Notes under the pieces: model-generated | Seen by the model: the letters and a program-made list of their open reading frames with translations, nothing else | Database searches by the model: none | Told to the model about the DNA's origin: nothing | Shown here: in pieces, positions 44,476-58,300 of the stretch | Layout: each line of letters starts with the position of its first letter | Numbering within the stretch: the first letter of the stretch is position 1 | Position numbers and translations under genes: made by a program | Assembly (NCBI GenBank): GCA_036362985.1 | Contig: JAYGXS010000004.1 | Location: 60,730,785 to 60,794,784 of the forward strand | DNA from: Ligula intestinalis | Taxonomy: Eukaryota; Platyhelminthes; Cestoda; Diphyllobothriidea; Diphyllobothriidae | Reading direction: 5' to 3' | Length of the DNA stretch: 64,000 bases

Positions 44476-46730
44476 CTGAAAAGACGAGAAGGAAGAAGAA
44501 TATCGAGGTATGTTATGGTGTCAATTTTGGAGATTATTACTACGTAAGAACTCCATGGCGTCTGATCAAATATACATATCGAGTTCACCGAACGTCTTGT
44601 CACAGATCACGATGCCATACAGTATGTGGTGTGAATAAAGATACAATGCGTGTATTGTATGAACAGCCAAGTAAGCGCGCTTAGGACGGTAGGCTATAAT
44701 TTAGATTAAAAAAGTGAAAACTACTAACTTGAAGCTAGAGGGTGGAGTAGTCGATGAGCGTCAAATATGGTGCAAGACGCGATAGACATACTTGCAGAAA
44801 AAGAGCACTCAAGCAGATGCAAAAGTTCAAGAGGCCACTTGCATTCAAGGTTCTCAAGCGATCACATGAAGTACTACTGAAAATCACACTAAGAACTCAA
44901 GATAACGCATGCAAGAGAATCAACGCCATTGTGTGTTGATGTGCAACAGCGGTTGGAGAAGATACCTCGTGAGATGGTGGGATGCATAAACGCCTTACGT
45001 CATCAGACAACCAGGCTTGCACGTCATGAAATCAAGATTCGTGGAGCAACATCGTGCAATTTCTGGAATAGGGGTCTGTTGGACATATACTGTGCTGTGA
45101 TGCGTCAACTACGACGACGAAATAATCACGTGACGTCTTTATAGGGCCTAGAAGACAACTGGCAAGCTAACTTTGAATAACGCTGACATAATGTATAGTA
45201 GCCAAAAAAGTTTTAGTTTCGCTCCTAGATCGGGGTTAGAGCACGGCTGACTAGTAAGTAGGTACTCCTTTTGCAACATTTTGTTTCTCATGCGACTGTC
45301 TGCGCGATCACACCGACATCAGCACGAAGGGAACGGAGACGGTCCCGCTGTAGCATGGATGTTGTTTGCAGGGTGTTCGGACGAGGCCGCATGACTTCGT
45401 AAGCAATATAGTTGGTCAGCACATTCTCGGTATTCTACGCCAAAACCACAGTCACAAGCAGAAGTCGCTGCAGGCAGAATTATGTATTTGCAATCAGTCC
45501 AATTGATGATATTCTTATTGTCACAAACGTTATTAGGCTTAATAATACTAGTTAGCTGGCTCCCGTATGGGTACTGTCGATGTATATGCGTCATGCTGGT
45601 TTCGTGTCAGATGAATTCGTCTGAAACCTAAAAGCAAGAAGGCAGCAGGGAGTGATCTATGAGATATCTGGATAATCGGACGTACTTGGTAGTCCCCATA
45701 AAAATATGTTAAGCCTTCTTCAATAGTTGATCATTCAGGGACTGAAATAACATCGACCGGATGGAGTGGTACGTGATCTTATGCCAAGAAAGCGAAGTAA
45801 AGCAAAGAGACTTAGCTTTAGGAGCAAACGTGCCAACTATTTTGATAAGGACTTTTCCCCATCAGTCTGTATTTTAGCGGAGCCAATACATTTTACGCAG
45901 TGCCCCATCAGTGTTCACTGAAGGAGGGTACCAATGCAAGACCCTTATACGGTAACAAAGCCGTTAAATTATGAGCTTTGTGTCAAAATTGAGATTTCCG
46001 TCTCAAAATGGAAAGGAAAAAGTTCTAATGGGAATGAGTCATTTTGGCCCCTAACGACATAAAGATAAGACGAGGTGTCAGGCATACGACTGGTGACTAT
46101 CGCAGCTGTTGTATATGATGCAAAGAAAAGAGATAATTAAACCGGATTTAGACAAGAGCGTTAAAGAAGTCGGTTCACTCTGAAGTATCCTTAGAGTCCG
46201 CTACGACTACCAGCAGCCGGTGTAACTTTTGAGGCTCTGAGCGGTAAGTCACGGTGATGACTAAACACAGTAGAGGCTAGCCGCTTAAGATTCCTGGAAT
46301 AATAAGAGCCTACTAACCTTTGCTTTTGTTTATGAGTGCCTTGAGAAAACTTCAAATTTGTTACGACATGATGACAATGGCACCTACTTGTCCAGTGAAT
46401 TCAACCATTGGTTAGGTAAAATAAGGTTGTACGAGATAGGCTTCTGTTGAACTGGTACCAATAAGCTGATGACATCGCGCAGCCGGCATTTAGTGTCGTT
46501 TATTCGCCAAGAACGACAGCCAAACCAGTTAGATTGCCCATTAATGCATGCAGAATAAAAACATTTTCAGAATACACGTATCTTGTGCCTAGCGTATAAC
46601 TTAAGGAGCAAATAAGCTTAGATATTCTGGGTTAGTTTTCAAGTCCAAGAGAACGATAATAACACTTTGAGTCTAGTCCAGGATGTTGTAGGTAGTGACC
46701 TTGCAGGTAAAGTGGTGTATTGGTTGTCCC

Positions 46731-46950
46731 CTTCTTGGTGGTGGTCTCTAGCCCCACCCTCCCTAGTAGGCAGTTGTGAATAACAGTTGCCCTTCCTGCG
46801 AGGGTCCCACGGAGTGTTGCCCTTCCTCGGTGGTAGTCTCCAGCTCCACCTTTCCCCGATTGTCTTCTTCGGTTACGTGTTCGCCTGTATGACAGTTTAT
46901 TATCGTTATTATTCTACTGTACTCGTAATAAATATGTGTGTGTGTGTGTG
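46731..46950. repeat. degenerate duplicated block and (TG)8
   Basis: CCTTCTTGGTGGTGGTCTC near 46731 recurs as CCTTCCTCGGTGGTAGTCTC near 46821, each followed by CTCCA-type bases. (TG)8 lies at 46935-46950. All inside the RPB6 intron. Confidence 0.7.
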
Positions 46951-47739
46951 TTAACACTTAGCTTCGGCTTATCATCTCGATGAGTGACTGTTCATGTGAT
47001 CGAGCATTCTAGTGGAATTACAGTGCGTGGACATAGCCAGAAGACAACGGACGTAGACGAACGACTGAGTACCCAAATCGGAAGGCTACACAAAGCTACT
47101 TTATGTCACCGCTTTACACGGTGACGTTGACAGTAAAGGTTACATCTGACAAAAAAACACATCGAACGATCGATTACCACTAGAACCTCTCCAAAAGTTA
47201 AAAGCTTGCGCAGAGAGATATAAGGTTAGTTGATTGTGCCCTGGTTTAATAGAAAATAACAAATGATACGATATCTTGGTTAGTTTAAAAAAATAAAGAT
47301 GCGAGACAATGGGCATCACACGACAAAAACGTCAGCACCTGAATTTGCGAGAGGCCATCAAAAGATTACATTGATGGAAATTCTGGGCTAGGCAACACAA
47401 CCGCAGCAGCTCGTTTTTACGATCTGCCAAAGGTAAACCAAGAAAATACATCACCCAGACTCATCGCGTCTCTCTTCATGACTAACCAACGTACAGCCTG
47501 ACAAAACGGGTGTTCGGCAACTTTAACCTTCTAGCCTAAGGCTCACAAAGAACAATGGTCCCTTAAATTAATTGGTTGAACGCATAAAACCCCGAGGAAA
47601 GAGCCAGAAAAATCCATGGTATCTTTTAATTTCATTTTAATCTACAACTCCATTCCACAACATCTAGCGATAGACTTCGTGAATCGACTACCAGCTGAAC
47701 GCTATGAACACCTTCTCACACTTCTACGATGCTTGAACT

Positions 47740-48845
47740 TGTTAAGGCTGCGATCATGACTGATCTAGCCGGTTTCAATTATGTGCCTTATGGTGCTTCT
47801 CCACGCGTGACGATCCGTGGCCGCAGACCTGGATAAATCGAGCCATTCTTTTCACCAGCACCGGAGACCGAAGGTCCGAGAACCACTTCTATGTCCTGAC
47901 GGACTGAGTCGAGCCAGGTTTTGAGTTGACCCCTCTTTGGCGTTTCCAATTAGGCAACGGTTTCAAGTCGGGGGAGTAGCACTGAGCTCTTGAGGTTGGC
48001 AACGAAGAACGTGTCCAAACCACCTCAAACGTTTTTCCTGAATGGCCTGGGATATCCTTGTGATTTTATCACAGCGAGTGCAGACTGTCTCATTGGAGAT
48101 GAAGTCGGTGTACTTCACTCGAACTATGCTCCTCAGACAGAAGTGGTCAAATAAATCCAGTTTCTGTTCAACCTCCACGCACATAGCCCAAAGTTTACAT
48201 CTGTATAGGAGAACGGACCGCACAGATGTACGGTGCACGCGGATCTTAGTTGAGATAGAAATATCGCGTCGGGCTCACAAGCACTTCCGAAGGCTGGAGA
48301 ACACTCGTCGTGCTGCGTCAATTCGGGAGACAATGTCATCGTTACTCTGTCTATTCTGCAGCAACCTCGCTCCCAAGTATTTGAAACTGTTGACTTCTTC
48401 AAGTTGATTGCCATTAATCTCGAGAGGTGCCTTGTCTTGGATAGGGATGCAGCATGAAAACACTTTGGTCTTCCCAGGGTTTATGGACAAACCAACCGAT
48501 TTGGCGACCTGGTTCACCCGGGAAAACATAGACTGTGGATCGTCAAAGCATGAAGCTAGTAAAGCGATATCATCAGCATAGTCGAGGTCAGTCAACTAGC
48601 GTCCGGGTGCTAGCTGAATACCGTCGCTTTCTTGGAAGGCCTTTCCGAGAACCCAGTCAATGACGTAGATAAAGAGGATGGGTGACAGGACACAGCCTTG
48701 CCAAACGCCTGACCCAATAAAGAGGGTTCTAAGAGGTTGTTGTGGACTAAAACCCGCCCAGTGGTGGAGCGGTAGTATGCCTTGATCATGGCAATTAGTT
48801 CTGGTGGTAAAGTATCAAATGCTATTACGACGCTGCCTAAAACCT
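47740..48845 (-). mobile_element. RTE-like LINE fragment 1
   Basis: In several minus-strand frames the C-terminal half of an RTE-type reverse transcriptase can be read: DLDYADDIALLA (catalytic Asp-Asp), SINPGKTKVFSCC, LEEVNSFKYLGARL, then SVLLYRCKLWAM, LRSIVRVKYTDF and LRWFGHVLR. Three or more frame changes and stops separate them, so it is a pseudogene. The N-terminal endonuclease is missing. It sits in the RPB6 intron in the sense direction. The same family appears at 51965-53380. Confidence 0.85.
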
Positions 48846-49011
48846 ATTAAACCGGTTTGAATACCATCGGCCGATAATAGAAAAAGACGCTACATCACCA
48901 TCAATGTTTTATGGTTAATCATAAACTAGGCTTTGATGACTTGGTGCCATAGCATAAGCGGCATATATTTTACTTCTTATCAATGAGCTCAAAAAGGTTG
49001 ATAAATAGTAC

Positions 49012-49102
49012 CTGTCTTAGAATCTCCTTCTTCTTCGATCACCTCCTCAAATGGCTCATCGTCAGAGGCAAAATCATCAACACCGTCGTACTCATCACCC
49101 AT
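49012..49102 (-). CDS. POLR2F: RNA polymerase subunit RPB6, exon 1
   Basis: Starts ATGGGTGATGAG at 49102 and encodes an acidic N terminus (GVDDFASDDEPFEEVIEEEG) like the Asp/Glu-rich start of RPB6 in other animals. The donor GTACTA follows 49012, in phase 1, and fits exon 2 (AG...) exactly. The 4.5-kb intron holds an RTE fragment on the same strand (47740-48845). Acidic tails are not strongly diagnostic, but the phase match, the strand and the distance support it. Confidence 0.85.
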
Positions 49103-51164
49103 TATTCGAGCAAGACGTGAGAACTGGCCACTAGATGTTCGTGTTTGGCGTTTCTAATAAAGTGAGTTAAAACAATCCAGTAAACGGAACGAATTTGACA
49201 TTTGCATTTGTTTTCTCGTGTGAAACTTATAGACGAAACCTTTAATGTTTCTTAGGCTTTAAGAACGTAATATGAAGGATTTAAAATGTAATACGTTGAT
49301 TAAAGAGAGAACTAAACCTTATTCCTAAGGCAACCAACGGAAAGAACTATCGAAGTTGAAAAGGTTCTAAATGACAAGGTACTGAAGCACCTTATGATAC
49401 GAAAACAACGCTCAAGACAAACCTGCACACGAAAAACCCATAATATCTAGGAAACAATCAAAAAATATGTAGGAATATGGGTTGCTGCTTGAGTTTGGAG
49501 TCCATATAACGTATGCAAATCAAGAAGTTAAAGATTACAGAAGAAATTAATTTTCGTAGTTTTAGACGAAGATTTCCTGTCAGAATTATGTATTTGAATC
49601 AGAAACTAAACGAATTTGCTCTATACCACTTAATTTCTCGTCATGTTCAATATTTGCTGTCAAATTTTATAAGCAGCCCTGAGTACTCTACGGAGCCTTT
49701 TGTGGAATGAGTAGACAATAACGTATGTTAAGGTGAGGAGTAGGAAAGCGACAGGCTGTTTCTTGTTGTTAAAATTAATCCTGAAGTAAAACAAAGCCAC
49801 CCAGAATAGCTTTCGTTGAGGTCACTCATTTCGAATGGGCAGTCTTTGCACACAGGAAATATGGACAAAGGCCACAACTCAAGGAATTCCGGTTGATGTC
49901 ATCGATTTCAAAGTAAAAAATACCCCTCGTATGAACAAGCGTTCCATAAAATAAGTTATCGTGCACAATTATCCACATATTTTAAAGGCTAAAAAGGCAC
50001 TGGAGGTCGAACACTGCAAAATGGTCGTCCAAAAACTAAGAGCGCTATGCGTTGAATGAGGCGAGTCTTCATCCTCTTCCCACTTGAACTGTCTGGGCAG
50101 ACGTTAAATAGGTTCATTAAAATCGCAGATGGAATATAAAATGCTGGCATAGTTGCCCTGAATAAAGGAAGAATATGCTACCATCGAACAGATGCAACGA
50201 CGGCTGAGAAAACTGTGGTATGCCTTCGACTTCTAGAATAGCAAGAATGACAAATCAAGCTCAAATTGTCTCCCCTCTATGACAGTTCCCGCATCGATTT
50301 CGACGATGGACACCACGCGCTCCAACAGCCGTAGCAAATGCTGAAGCAAGCCACAGCAGACACTGAGCTGAGCTGAGCAAGCGACACGACAGCTACAGCA
50401 AGCAGGAGCAACGCAGAGAACTAGCGCGAGAGAAAAAACAGGAGTTTAGGCAGATTTGCGCACAATCTACCCACTCGCTCGCCTATCCCAACTCCGGTTC
50501 TGGTGTAAAGTCAAAGTCAATAAGACCGGGGATGAGGGAGGGTGTAGGTCGCTGGTGTGGTAATCACTCAACTTGTGCATACTTGAATCAGCCAAATCCC
50601 AAGGTATAGTCCCATGTTCGCGTAATCACCATAAAGGCCACATTAAGAGGGAGCAATTGCAGCCAGAATCTCAGTTCGCCTTCTCCTCCCATACGCACAC
50701 ACAATCACACGCGTACAAGAGGAGCAACAACGTAGGAGGCTCGAGTTTTCTCGTCATTTGGCAAACCTTCCAGGCCACGGATTTTAGCTCACCGTTATAT
50801 GTTCAAGCACATTCAGACTTACTATAGTGAGGAGAGAAACGTGCCGAGGGTAGACCTTACTAATTTCCCCACCATCTAGTGAACACCTTGCTGCTCGGAC
50901 ACCTGAGGTGGGGCCTGAAACCCAGTGGGAGCGCAAGCGCAGTCACCAACAGGGAATCAGAATTGAGAATAAGTACAAGCTCCTACCAGGCCGCAGGTAC
51001 CGTGGTTGGCTGAAAACTGGCATTGCATATGCATACAGACATTCAGTCTTAGAAGGGTGAGAGTAGCCCTGCACGAAGCCTGGTCCAACGCCCTCCTGAG
51101 GGGGTAACCAATCAGTCATCGACTGAAAGACTCTACCCGTTGCCGGTTGGCGTCCGTGGGTGGG
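49103..51164. other. upstream of RPB6; no gene recognised
   Basis: Starts with the RPB6 promoter side. No TATA box, second gene or RNA gene could be identified. Bases 50500-51160 are less AT-rich and may be an old repeat. Confidence 0.3.
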
Positions 51165-51420
51165 GCTGACAAGGAAAAAGAGACAAGCTGATGAACTTTG
51201 CAATTGTGGATAGGCAGAAGAAAAAGAGAACAGGACGAAGAGAGGGACAGAGAAATGGTGCAAGGAACGAAGGAAAATTGAGAAAGATAAGCAAAGATAA
51301 GCAGATGAAGGGTAAGAAAGAAACAGAGGGAGGAAGAAAGGAAAGTGAGATGGGTGGGTAAAGCGAAGCGACAAAGGAGAGGAGAAAGTGAGAGAGAGAG
51401 GGAACAGAAGGGGAACAAAA
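51165..51420. repeat. polypurine tract of about 250 bases
   Basis: The plus strand is almost only A and G (AGAAAAAGAGAACAGGACG, GAGAGAGAGAGGG and similar). The overlapping Ser/Leu-rich minus-strand frames of 100 and 143 codons are artefacts of this composition. Confidence 0.9.
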
Positions 51421-51964
51421 ACGCAGCTTACCTTTTATCGGAGGATTGTCGTGGAATGCCTGACGCCATTGCAGTGACTATGTTGGTGGCTAGTAGTGTT
51501 TGTTTTGCTTATAACAAAAGGATTAGCAGGGCTGTCGAGGAAGGAAATCACATTTTGCTAAGCCAAGGGTGCCTGAGAGCTGGTACGGGTTAGAATTGAT
51601 AAGGAGTACCGTTGATAATAAGGCTATAACCCATGCTTAGAAGTGGCAGCTCATGATACAACGCGATAATCCCAGTTAATTTGGGTTGAGTCACTAGCGC
51701 TGGTCAACCGGTTACTGTCTGCTGGCTCTGCCGGTCTGCTGAGTACTGTGAGCCACCTCGTATTCTCCCCGTGACCCTAAATTTAGGCGGGGGTTCGCTG
51801 AACTCCACCCCAGCTTCAATGGTAGGAGTTTTTTTCACTGCTTCCTCCTTAGTTCACCATGCGTTGACTACTATTTTAAAACGACGATATGTTGGTTAAA
51901 ATGAATTAATCTACGAACACTACTTAACGCTCCCGCTGTCTATGTGTTTTTTTTCACGGAGAGC

Positions 51965-53380
51965 AGCATTTATCATTTTTTATTTATTTTTCCACGGCAC
52001 TAACTTTGCAATGAAGAGGCACTCCGGGCCTAAAATATAAATAGAAAAATTTATTTGTTTAAAGTTGTCTACTTCTTCAAGTTGATGACCTTTAATCCTC
52101 AGGGGTGCCTTCTTCTGGTCAGGGATGCAGCTCGAGAACAACTTCATCTTTCCGGAATTTATGGACATGCCTACTGACATAGCGATCTCATTTAACCGCA
52201 ACACTACCGACTGTAGACCACCAAAGCTTGAGACTAACAGCGCAATATCATCGGTGTAGTCGAGATCAGTTAGCCGGCGTCCGGGTGCAAGTTCAACACC
52301 ATCCTCTTCATGTAGGACCTTGCTGAGAATCCAGACAACAACGTTGTTAAACAGAATGGGCGAAAGGACGCAGCTCTGACGGACACCAGACCAGATATCG
52401 AATGACTGAGAGAGATTGTTGTCGATCAGGACTCATGCGGTGGTAAACCGATAGTAGGCCTCAATCATGGCAATGAGTTTGGTTGGCACTCCATCCAGTT
52501 CCATTATTCGCCACAAGGACTCATGATGGATGGAATCGAATGAGGCGGCAAAGTCAAGGAAGCAAACGGCCGTCGGTTGCTGGTAGATGTGGTGGAATTC
52601 TAGAGTGCGCCTCAGTGTGAATATTGGATCCGCACATCCACGCCCAGCTCGGAATCCGCCTTGGTTGGGTCGTGTCCTGGAGTCACGTACAGACTGGAAG
52701 CGCCTGAGAAGAACAACAAAGAAGATCTTTGCAGCAACATCGATAAGACTTATGCCATGGTAGTTCTCGCATCTTGTCTTATCTACCTTCTTGTGGACAG
52801 GTACAAGGGTACCTGAGCCCCAGTCATCGGGAATGGCCTCTTCTCACCACGCTTGTACAATCACCTCATGGAGCTGAGAAGCCAGGGTGTCGACACAGGA
52901 ATTGTAGATTTCTGCAGGAATGCCGTCCTCTCCGCACGCCTTGTTGTTGTGTAGCCTCTGCACTGCATCGGCAACTTCGTCTTCAGAAGGGTGGTCACAC
53001 AACACTGCGTAGGCAAAAGCGGGTTGAAACTCCGCTGTGGAGCAGAGGGAGGGTGTGATGGGTTGTTCGTCAAAGTTTAGGAGGTGCTCGAAGTGTTCAC
53101 GCCAGCGATCGACCTTGGCTGAGTTGTCAGCAATAAAACCTCCATTCACATCGCAAACAGAATCACAGAGTGTCGGGGGCATACCACTAACCTGGCGGAT
53201 TATTTGGTAAATTTTCGAGTGTCACCAACATTTGAGGCCTGCTCCATCGAAGTCGCCGTTTCGGACCAGTACTTGTGCCGGTCATCTCTAGCCGACTTTG
53301 TTGTCAGCTTTCAAATTTGGCGGAAGGAGGCATCGTGGCGGGACCTGGCTCGAGTCGTTTCGAAATTAACTTTGTATAGA
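51965..53380 (-). mobile_element. RTE-like LINE fragment 2
   Basis: The minus strand holds a continuous but frame-broken RT: VDRWREHFEHLLNF, then NNKACGEDGIPAEIYNSC (fingers), about 500 bp of decayed palm, and SMSINSGKMKLFSSC after the expected active site. It extends further towards the N terminus than fragment 1 and stops earlier. The two cover overlapping parts of the same family. The 5' end near 53380 is followed by a short TTCCAAA tandem (53410-53432). Confidence 0.8.
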
Positions 53381-55914
53381 TAGTGCCGTACCGGCGCTGA
53401 AAAATATAAATTCCAAATTCCAAATTCCAAATCCAGTCGTGCCCTTGAGTCTGACGGTGTGTTGTTTTGTCAGATTTGTGATGATGACAGTAGCTTTTAA
53501 ATGACAGAACTGAGTTGAAGTGGTTTGCTATTGTTGTTTGCATTGCCCAAAGGTGGTGTCGAGTGTAAAAGCCTCTGTGGGGTGGCCGCGGTGTGGCATT
53601 TTTTAGTGACCACGATTTGTTGACAGCCCCAATTTTCTGGGTGTGTGCGCGCCTGTGTGGGCATGTGCACGCCTGCGATGATATCAGTCAAGTGTTTTCA
53701 GATCAGCCAGGTGGGAACGGCTACTTGTGACAATGCACGACGTTGACGCTGCGATCATTGGGAAGGAACAGCGTTGTTGGCCGAATGCTGCAGTTCTAAC
53801 AACTTTTGTCAGATGTTTAATTCGAACTCCTTCGAAGCCTTGCAGATTGACCCGTGTAAGGGTGTCGTTGTCTTGTAATGTTCACGCAAGTGCTCTCTGA
53901 TGCCAAGTCCCTTATAGCATTTGCAAAAGCTAATTCTTCGTTAAAATATGGCTGAAATTCCGTCTTCATCTACTTCGATTGGGTAGTGGTTGTCTCTCTA
54001 CTGCGAGGACAGTTGCGGAATCACACCACAATACTCTTTATGTAAAATGTTGCTGTCAATGCTACACATGACCATATTTTATCATGTCTGCATATACTTG
54101 CATTTATAAGCTCGACTATGCACAAATAGTGTTATCAAGCACTCTGCCCGCAGCCCTCAAATACATAAAATCATTCGTCACAACAGCGACTTGCCTGTCA
54201 CCACTGCGCATGCTTACACAATTTTACTAAGTCAAGTACTCCTGCGATGTAAGACGAGATTTTCACTAGTGCAAAGCAATTTAAAAACCCACTTAATAAT
54301 TTGCTTTTCTTGGAGGAACGATCGAGATTTCGTACAGGCATCAGAATGTACAAAAGTATAAGCGAATAGTCGGAAACTGTACTACGGCGGCAAACCAGAA
54401 ATAAATTACACTCTACACAAATACCAACGTCCGAACGCTAACAGTAAAGTTTTGCAAATGAAATCCCTTCTAGTTAGACATGTGCAATGCAGCAAGTTTA
54501 TGATGGGTTTTAAGAAAACTTGTCTATAAGGAAAATCACCTGGTTATTTTAAGGGACGTGCATCAAAAAGCAAGACATTGCTTTCACAGAATCAGGCAAT
54601 GAAAATGATGGTAGTCCCAAAATATTAATGGAATGTTCAAGCACTACAATATTTTTTAACTGAAATGCATATAGCTTACCACACACAGTATGTTCTCGGA
54701 GTTAACTGATGCAGTGTTAAATGCTAAAGCATAAACTTAAACGCGACTTTCAAAGAGAGTAAGAGATTTGGAAATAGTACGTACAGAATGTAAATGTGAA
54801 GAGAGCCGAGAACGACATCTAGCTTCATGTATTTAAAAGATGTTACCATATATTTAAAGTCAGAGAAGATTGCCAGAGGATTACTCATCAAATTCTGCGA
54901 TTCTTTTTTGTGTTTTCTGAGGGCCTCTAACTCTTCAGAATAACATGAAGCTGAATCCGCTTCGACCCAAAAGAAAGGCATCTTAGTTCCATTTGATGGT
55001 ATGCTGCCTTCTGATAGCTTTACTAGGCTTTTACAACTGAACTTGTTTATTAATCCCATGGATTCAACTATTTCCTAAATAACGTTCGGTTTCACGCTCA
55101 AGGTACTGACGAACACCCCAATATTTATCCTGTCAGTAGAACTTTAATTGTCTTCAGTCATTTCCTCCCAAAATAGTTAAGGCTTATCAGCACTTAAGGC
55201 CAATAGTTCACACGCGAGTAGCCTTTGCAATTTCAGTCTCCATACTATACTCGGTTTTCCATCACCCCATTCATATAGTTATGTGCCCTCCTATACCAAC
55301 CTCTATCTTCCTTCTGGCATTCTGCCAAAGAAGGTCAAAATATTGTCCGCAAAATTCACCTCTTAAGAGGTCCTCACGCATCCAATAGAAACGGGCCAAT
55401 CGCCGCTGCGTCAGTCTACTTTTTGGCACGGGGGGGGGGGCTGCGGAGGTCACAATACCGACGCCTGTGTATTATGTGCAAAGCTAGTTAACGATAGGTT
55501 GGGGGCTTTTCATTTCATTTTTGACATAACTCCAATCTATCGTCCTTCCTTAGCGAAAACAACTATGGTATGTTAAAGAAAAACTTGTTTCGCAAGCTTT
55601 TTTCCGAATTTCTTTTGGCGCAAACAGGAACTCTCAATAAAAAGTACTCATTTTTGAGGGATAGCGGTTATTGTTTACAGGAGCTCAGTTCTTTAAGAAG
55701 CTCTTCTTACGGAAGTAGACACTGCAGATTTAATTCTTGAAATCTACTTTTATCCACTGTACTTCTTCTGGACCCCTCTGTATGTTAAAACTAGTAGCCT
55801 TAATCTCAATCGGCTCGGGATTTTTTCGTCGACCAGCTAGATTTGGCTAGATTTTCAAGGAATAGTGCGAGCGTAGACCGAGATCTGGTTACTTCTGGAT
55901 TATAATTGTTCACT
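53381..55914. other. no gene recognised
   Basis: AT-rich DNA. A 111-codon minus-strand frame (54724-55059) and a 60-codon frame (55271-55453) with a G9 run have no recognisable domain. Confidence 0.3.
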
Positions 55915-56060
55915 TCTATTAAAACTCCTACTATTACCGCCACTCATACTGCTATTGCTAATACTAATGATGCTACTTTTATTACTATTATTAGTATTAC
56001 TCCTATTACTTCTACTATTATTACCGTTGTTACTATCACTTGTACTATTGCTACAGTGGA
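55915..56060. repeat. imperfect ACT/ATT trinucleotide repeat
   Basis: A long interrupted run of ACT, ATT and ACC triplets, then unique bases and a shorter (TAC)n-like run at 56153-56178. Confidence 0.85.
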
Positions 56061-57361
56061 CCTATTATGCGATTTTTGGTTATGAATAGGGAGCTCAAGG
56101 GCAAGAGCCTTCTTCCCTTAATAAAGTGACTTAAAGTGACTTGAGTGACTTATTATTACTACTACTAATATTACTAGCATATTTGAGTAATGAAAACATC
56201 AAACTGATTAGTAACAGCAGATTTAGACAATGAAACTTCTAATGGTGAAGACCACTTCACCACTGCGACGCTTAGCATTGTAGCGGGTGTTCACGAATGT
56301 TCAGACGTCACCGACTTCTTCTAGCCATTCTTGTTTCTTGATACTAGTCCAGATTTAAACGGTCCAGTACTCCTGTAACCTGGGAAATCGTGAAGGCTGA
56401 GTGGTTTACCAAGTGATTGTTGGGAGGAGCCGGCCTAACCCATTCGCTCGCATCATCGATCGGTGTGGGCTGTGATATTGCGCTAGCTGCCGATCATATT
56501 GGTGCTCTGCCCAGTCATTTGGATGCGTCTACAGGACAGTCGTCATGCCAATCCCTCAAGGACACTATCGGATTGGTCGGATTGCATTCCGAAATTCTAC
56601 AAACTCATACGTTTCTCTTTAACTGTAATAATACATCAATGCACTTCTATTCTTTCGCTCTTCATGTTGAATTCTCCTTTGGAGATTTGAATGGGGCCTT
56701 GTTAAGCGGATGGTCATCAGACTTGTAGCAAAGATCATAACAACTTGGCGACACAGAACTCACAACTTCTATTTCCAGGGAACGATTACTGCCTATCCTG
56801 CAATTAGAGCAGGTCGTTCAATTGAAGATGCTAGAGTCCATTATGCAAAAACGATCAATACAGAATCGGCACAACATAATGTAAGATGAGAAATGGATTG
56901 TTTGAGTAAAAATTATGTATTAGTCCTTAGCATTCTCCAAAATTCGCTGTTTGGGTACAAGCCGTAAAGATGATGGTGATTAGTACAAGTACCTGAAGGA
57001 AAACGAAGCAGCAGGTTGCAAATTGTCAACTGCTTTGCATGATCTGAGTCACTGTTCAACAAAATTATCTCAAAATTATTATGTGCAGAAACAGCTGTTT
57101 GACAAGTGTTGCAAAACCTGGTGAGATTAAGTAGTCACTACGTAATCGTAGTATTCCGTACATGCTATTCAAGTAATATTGTAACACTGATTTCCATCTG
57201 CTCCGCCTTGACCTAATGGCTAAAAAGTCCTCCTGTGCTATGCGCCGAGGCTTCTGCCATATTTCCTACCGTACATCAACATACTAGCGTTCCGTACGGT
57301 CATTTAGTACGCTACGTCACGTGTAAAGAGACTAAAATACAGAAACTGAATTTGTAACTGT

Positions 57362-57690
57362 CTTTGCACGCCACCACAAACCGCATCTATGAATTCACCT
57401 GCACCTGCGGATGCAAGTACATTGGCCCTACGTAAAGGCAATTGGTGGCCAGGGCTGCTGAACATTTGCCTGCTTGGCTTTTAAAACAAGCAAACAAAGC
57501 AACACGGCCAGCCATTACAAAAGACTTGTTAGACAGGAGTCACCCTGTTGACATCTGCACATCTTTCCGAGTTCTTGTTCGAGCACGAACAAACCGAACC
57601 TTGCGTTACATGGAAGCAGCCTATATACGGCGGGAGAAACCCGACCTATGTAAGCAGTTGAAGCATGTGGTTAATCTCCATCTGCCCTAG
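57362..57690 (+). pseudogene. Penelope-like GIY-YIG fragment 2
   Basis: RIYEFTCTCGCKYIGPT is followed by a TAA (57435) and, in the same frame, RQLVARAAEHLPAWLL, DLLDRSHPVD and the C-terminal AAYIRREKPDLCKQL. GIY-type (IYE) and YIG residues and the Cys-x-Cys-Gly are kept. It is closely related to the fragment at 60297-60936 and both belong to a different subfamily from 2941-3594. The RT is missing. Confidence 0.75.
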
Positions 57691-58170
57691 TTAATGCATG
57701 TCACATTTAATCAACTTTTTATTCTTGTTAATTCCCGTCCTATTTTTCTTTCCCAGGTTTAAAGGTGACATTACTGTTGACCATTTGCCGCGTTAAAAGG
57801 ACCTTGCTATTATTGATTCTGTGAAAATTCACAGTGCTGTGTTCTCCAATTGTTACGTTATTCATGCAAAGAGTGGAAACATTTGACAAGCTATCCCGAA
57901 ATTTATTTGCACAAATAAATTCAGCCATTTTCGCTTGCCTCAAATTTTATTGGGAATGTTGGCAAGCAACGAAAATCTAACTTTTCTTTCATTTCGTTTA
58001 TTAATCGTATTTTTTAAATTTGACATTATCGTTTAAAGGAATCAGGAGTAATTTATATGACGCTGTTTACAAAAGTCATACTTTTTGCATCCGTTGCATT
58101 GCTCCCTTTTACTAAGTTTTAGGATTCAATCATAAGTAGAGATCTACATCGGGGTCATCGGAGGGTGAAT

Positions 58171-58300
58171 ATGTATAATAACCACTTACTTACGAGTTGT
58201 CCAGTAGGGCGAAATTCCGGCATCTTCCATTTTTGCGCTTAAAGGAACATGCAGGCATTTCACCCTACTGAACATTTGTAAGTAAGCGATTATTGTGCAT
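58171..58300. repeat. palindromic MITE of about 130 bp
   Basis: 58171-58215 and 58257-58300 are complementary at about 36 of 44 positions (core CAGTAGGG and CCCTACTG). The centre is 41 bp. Half of it recurs at 42432-42500. No ORF. Confidence 0.7.

Noticed and set aside
50943..51418. Ser/Leu-rich minus-strand frames of 143 and 100 codons
   Set aside because: They are the complement of a polypurine tract, overlap in two frames, and have no domain.
54724..55059. 111-codon minus-strand frame with possible GTAACA donor
   Set aside because: It starts with ATG and could be an exon, but there is no recognisable domain, partner exon or repeat, so it is not called as a gene.
55427..55438. G-run as a regulatory element
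   Set aside because: A plain homopolymer next to unremarkable DNA; the same holds for 42684-42697.
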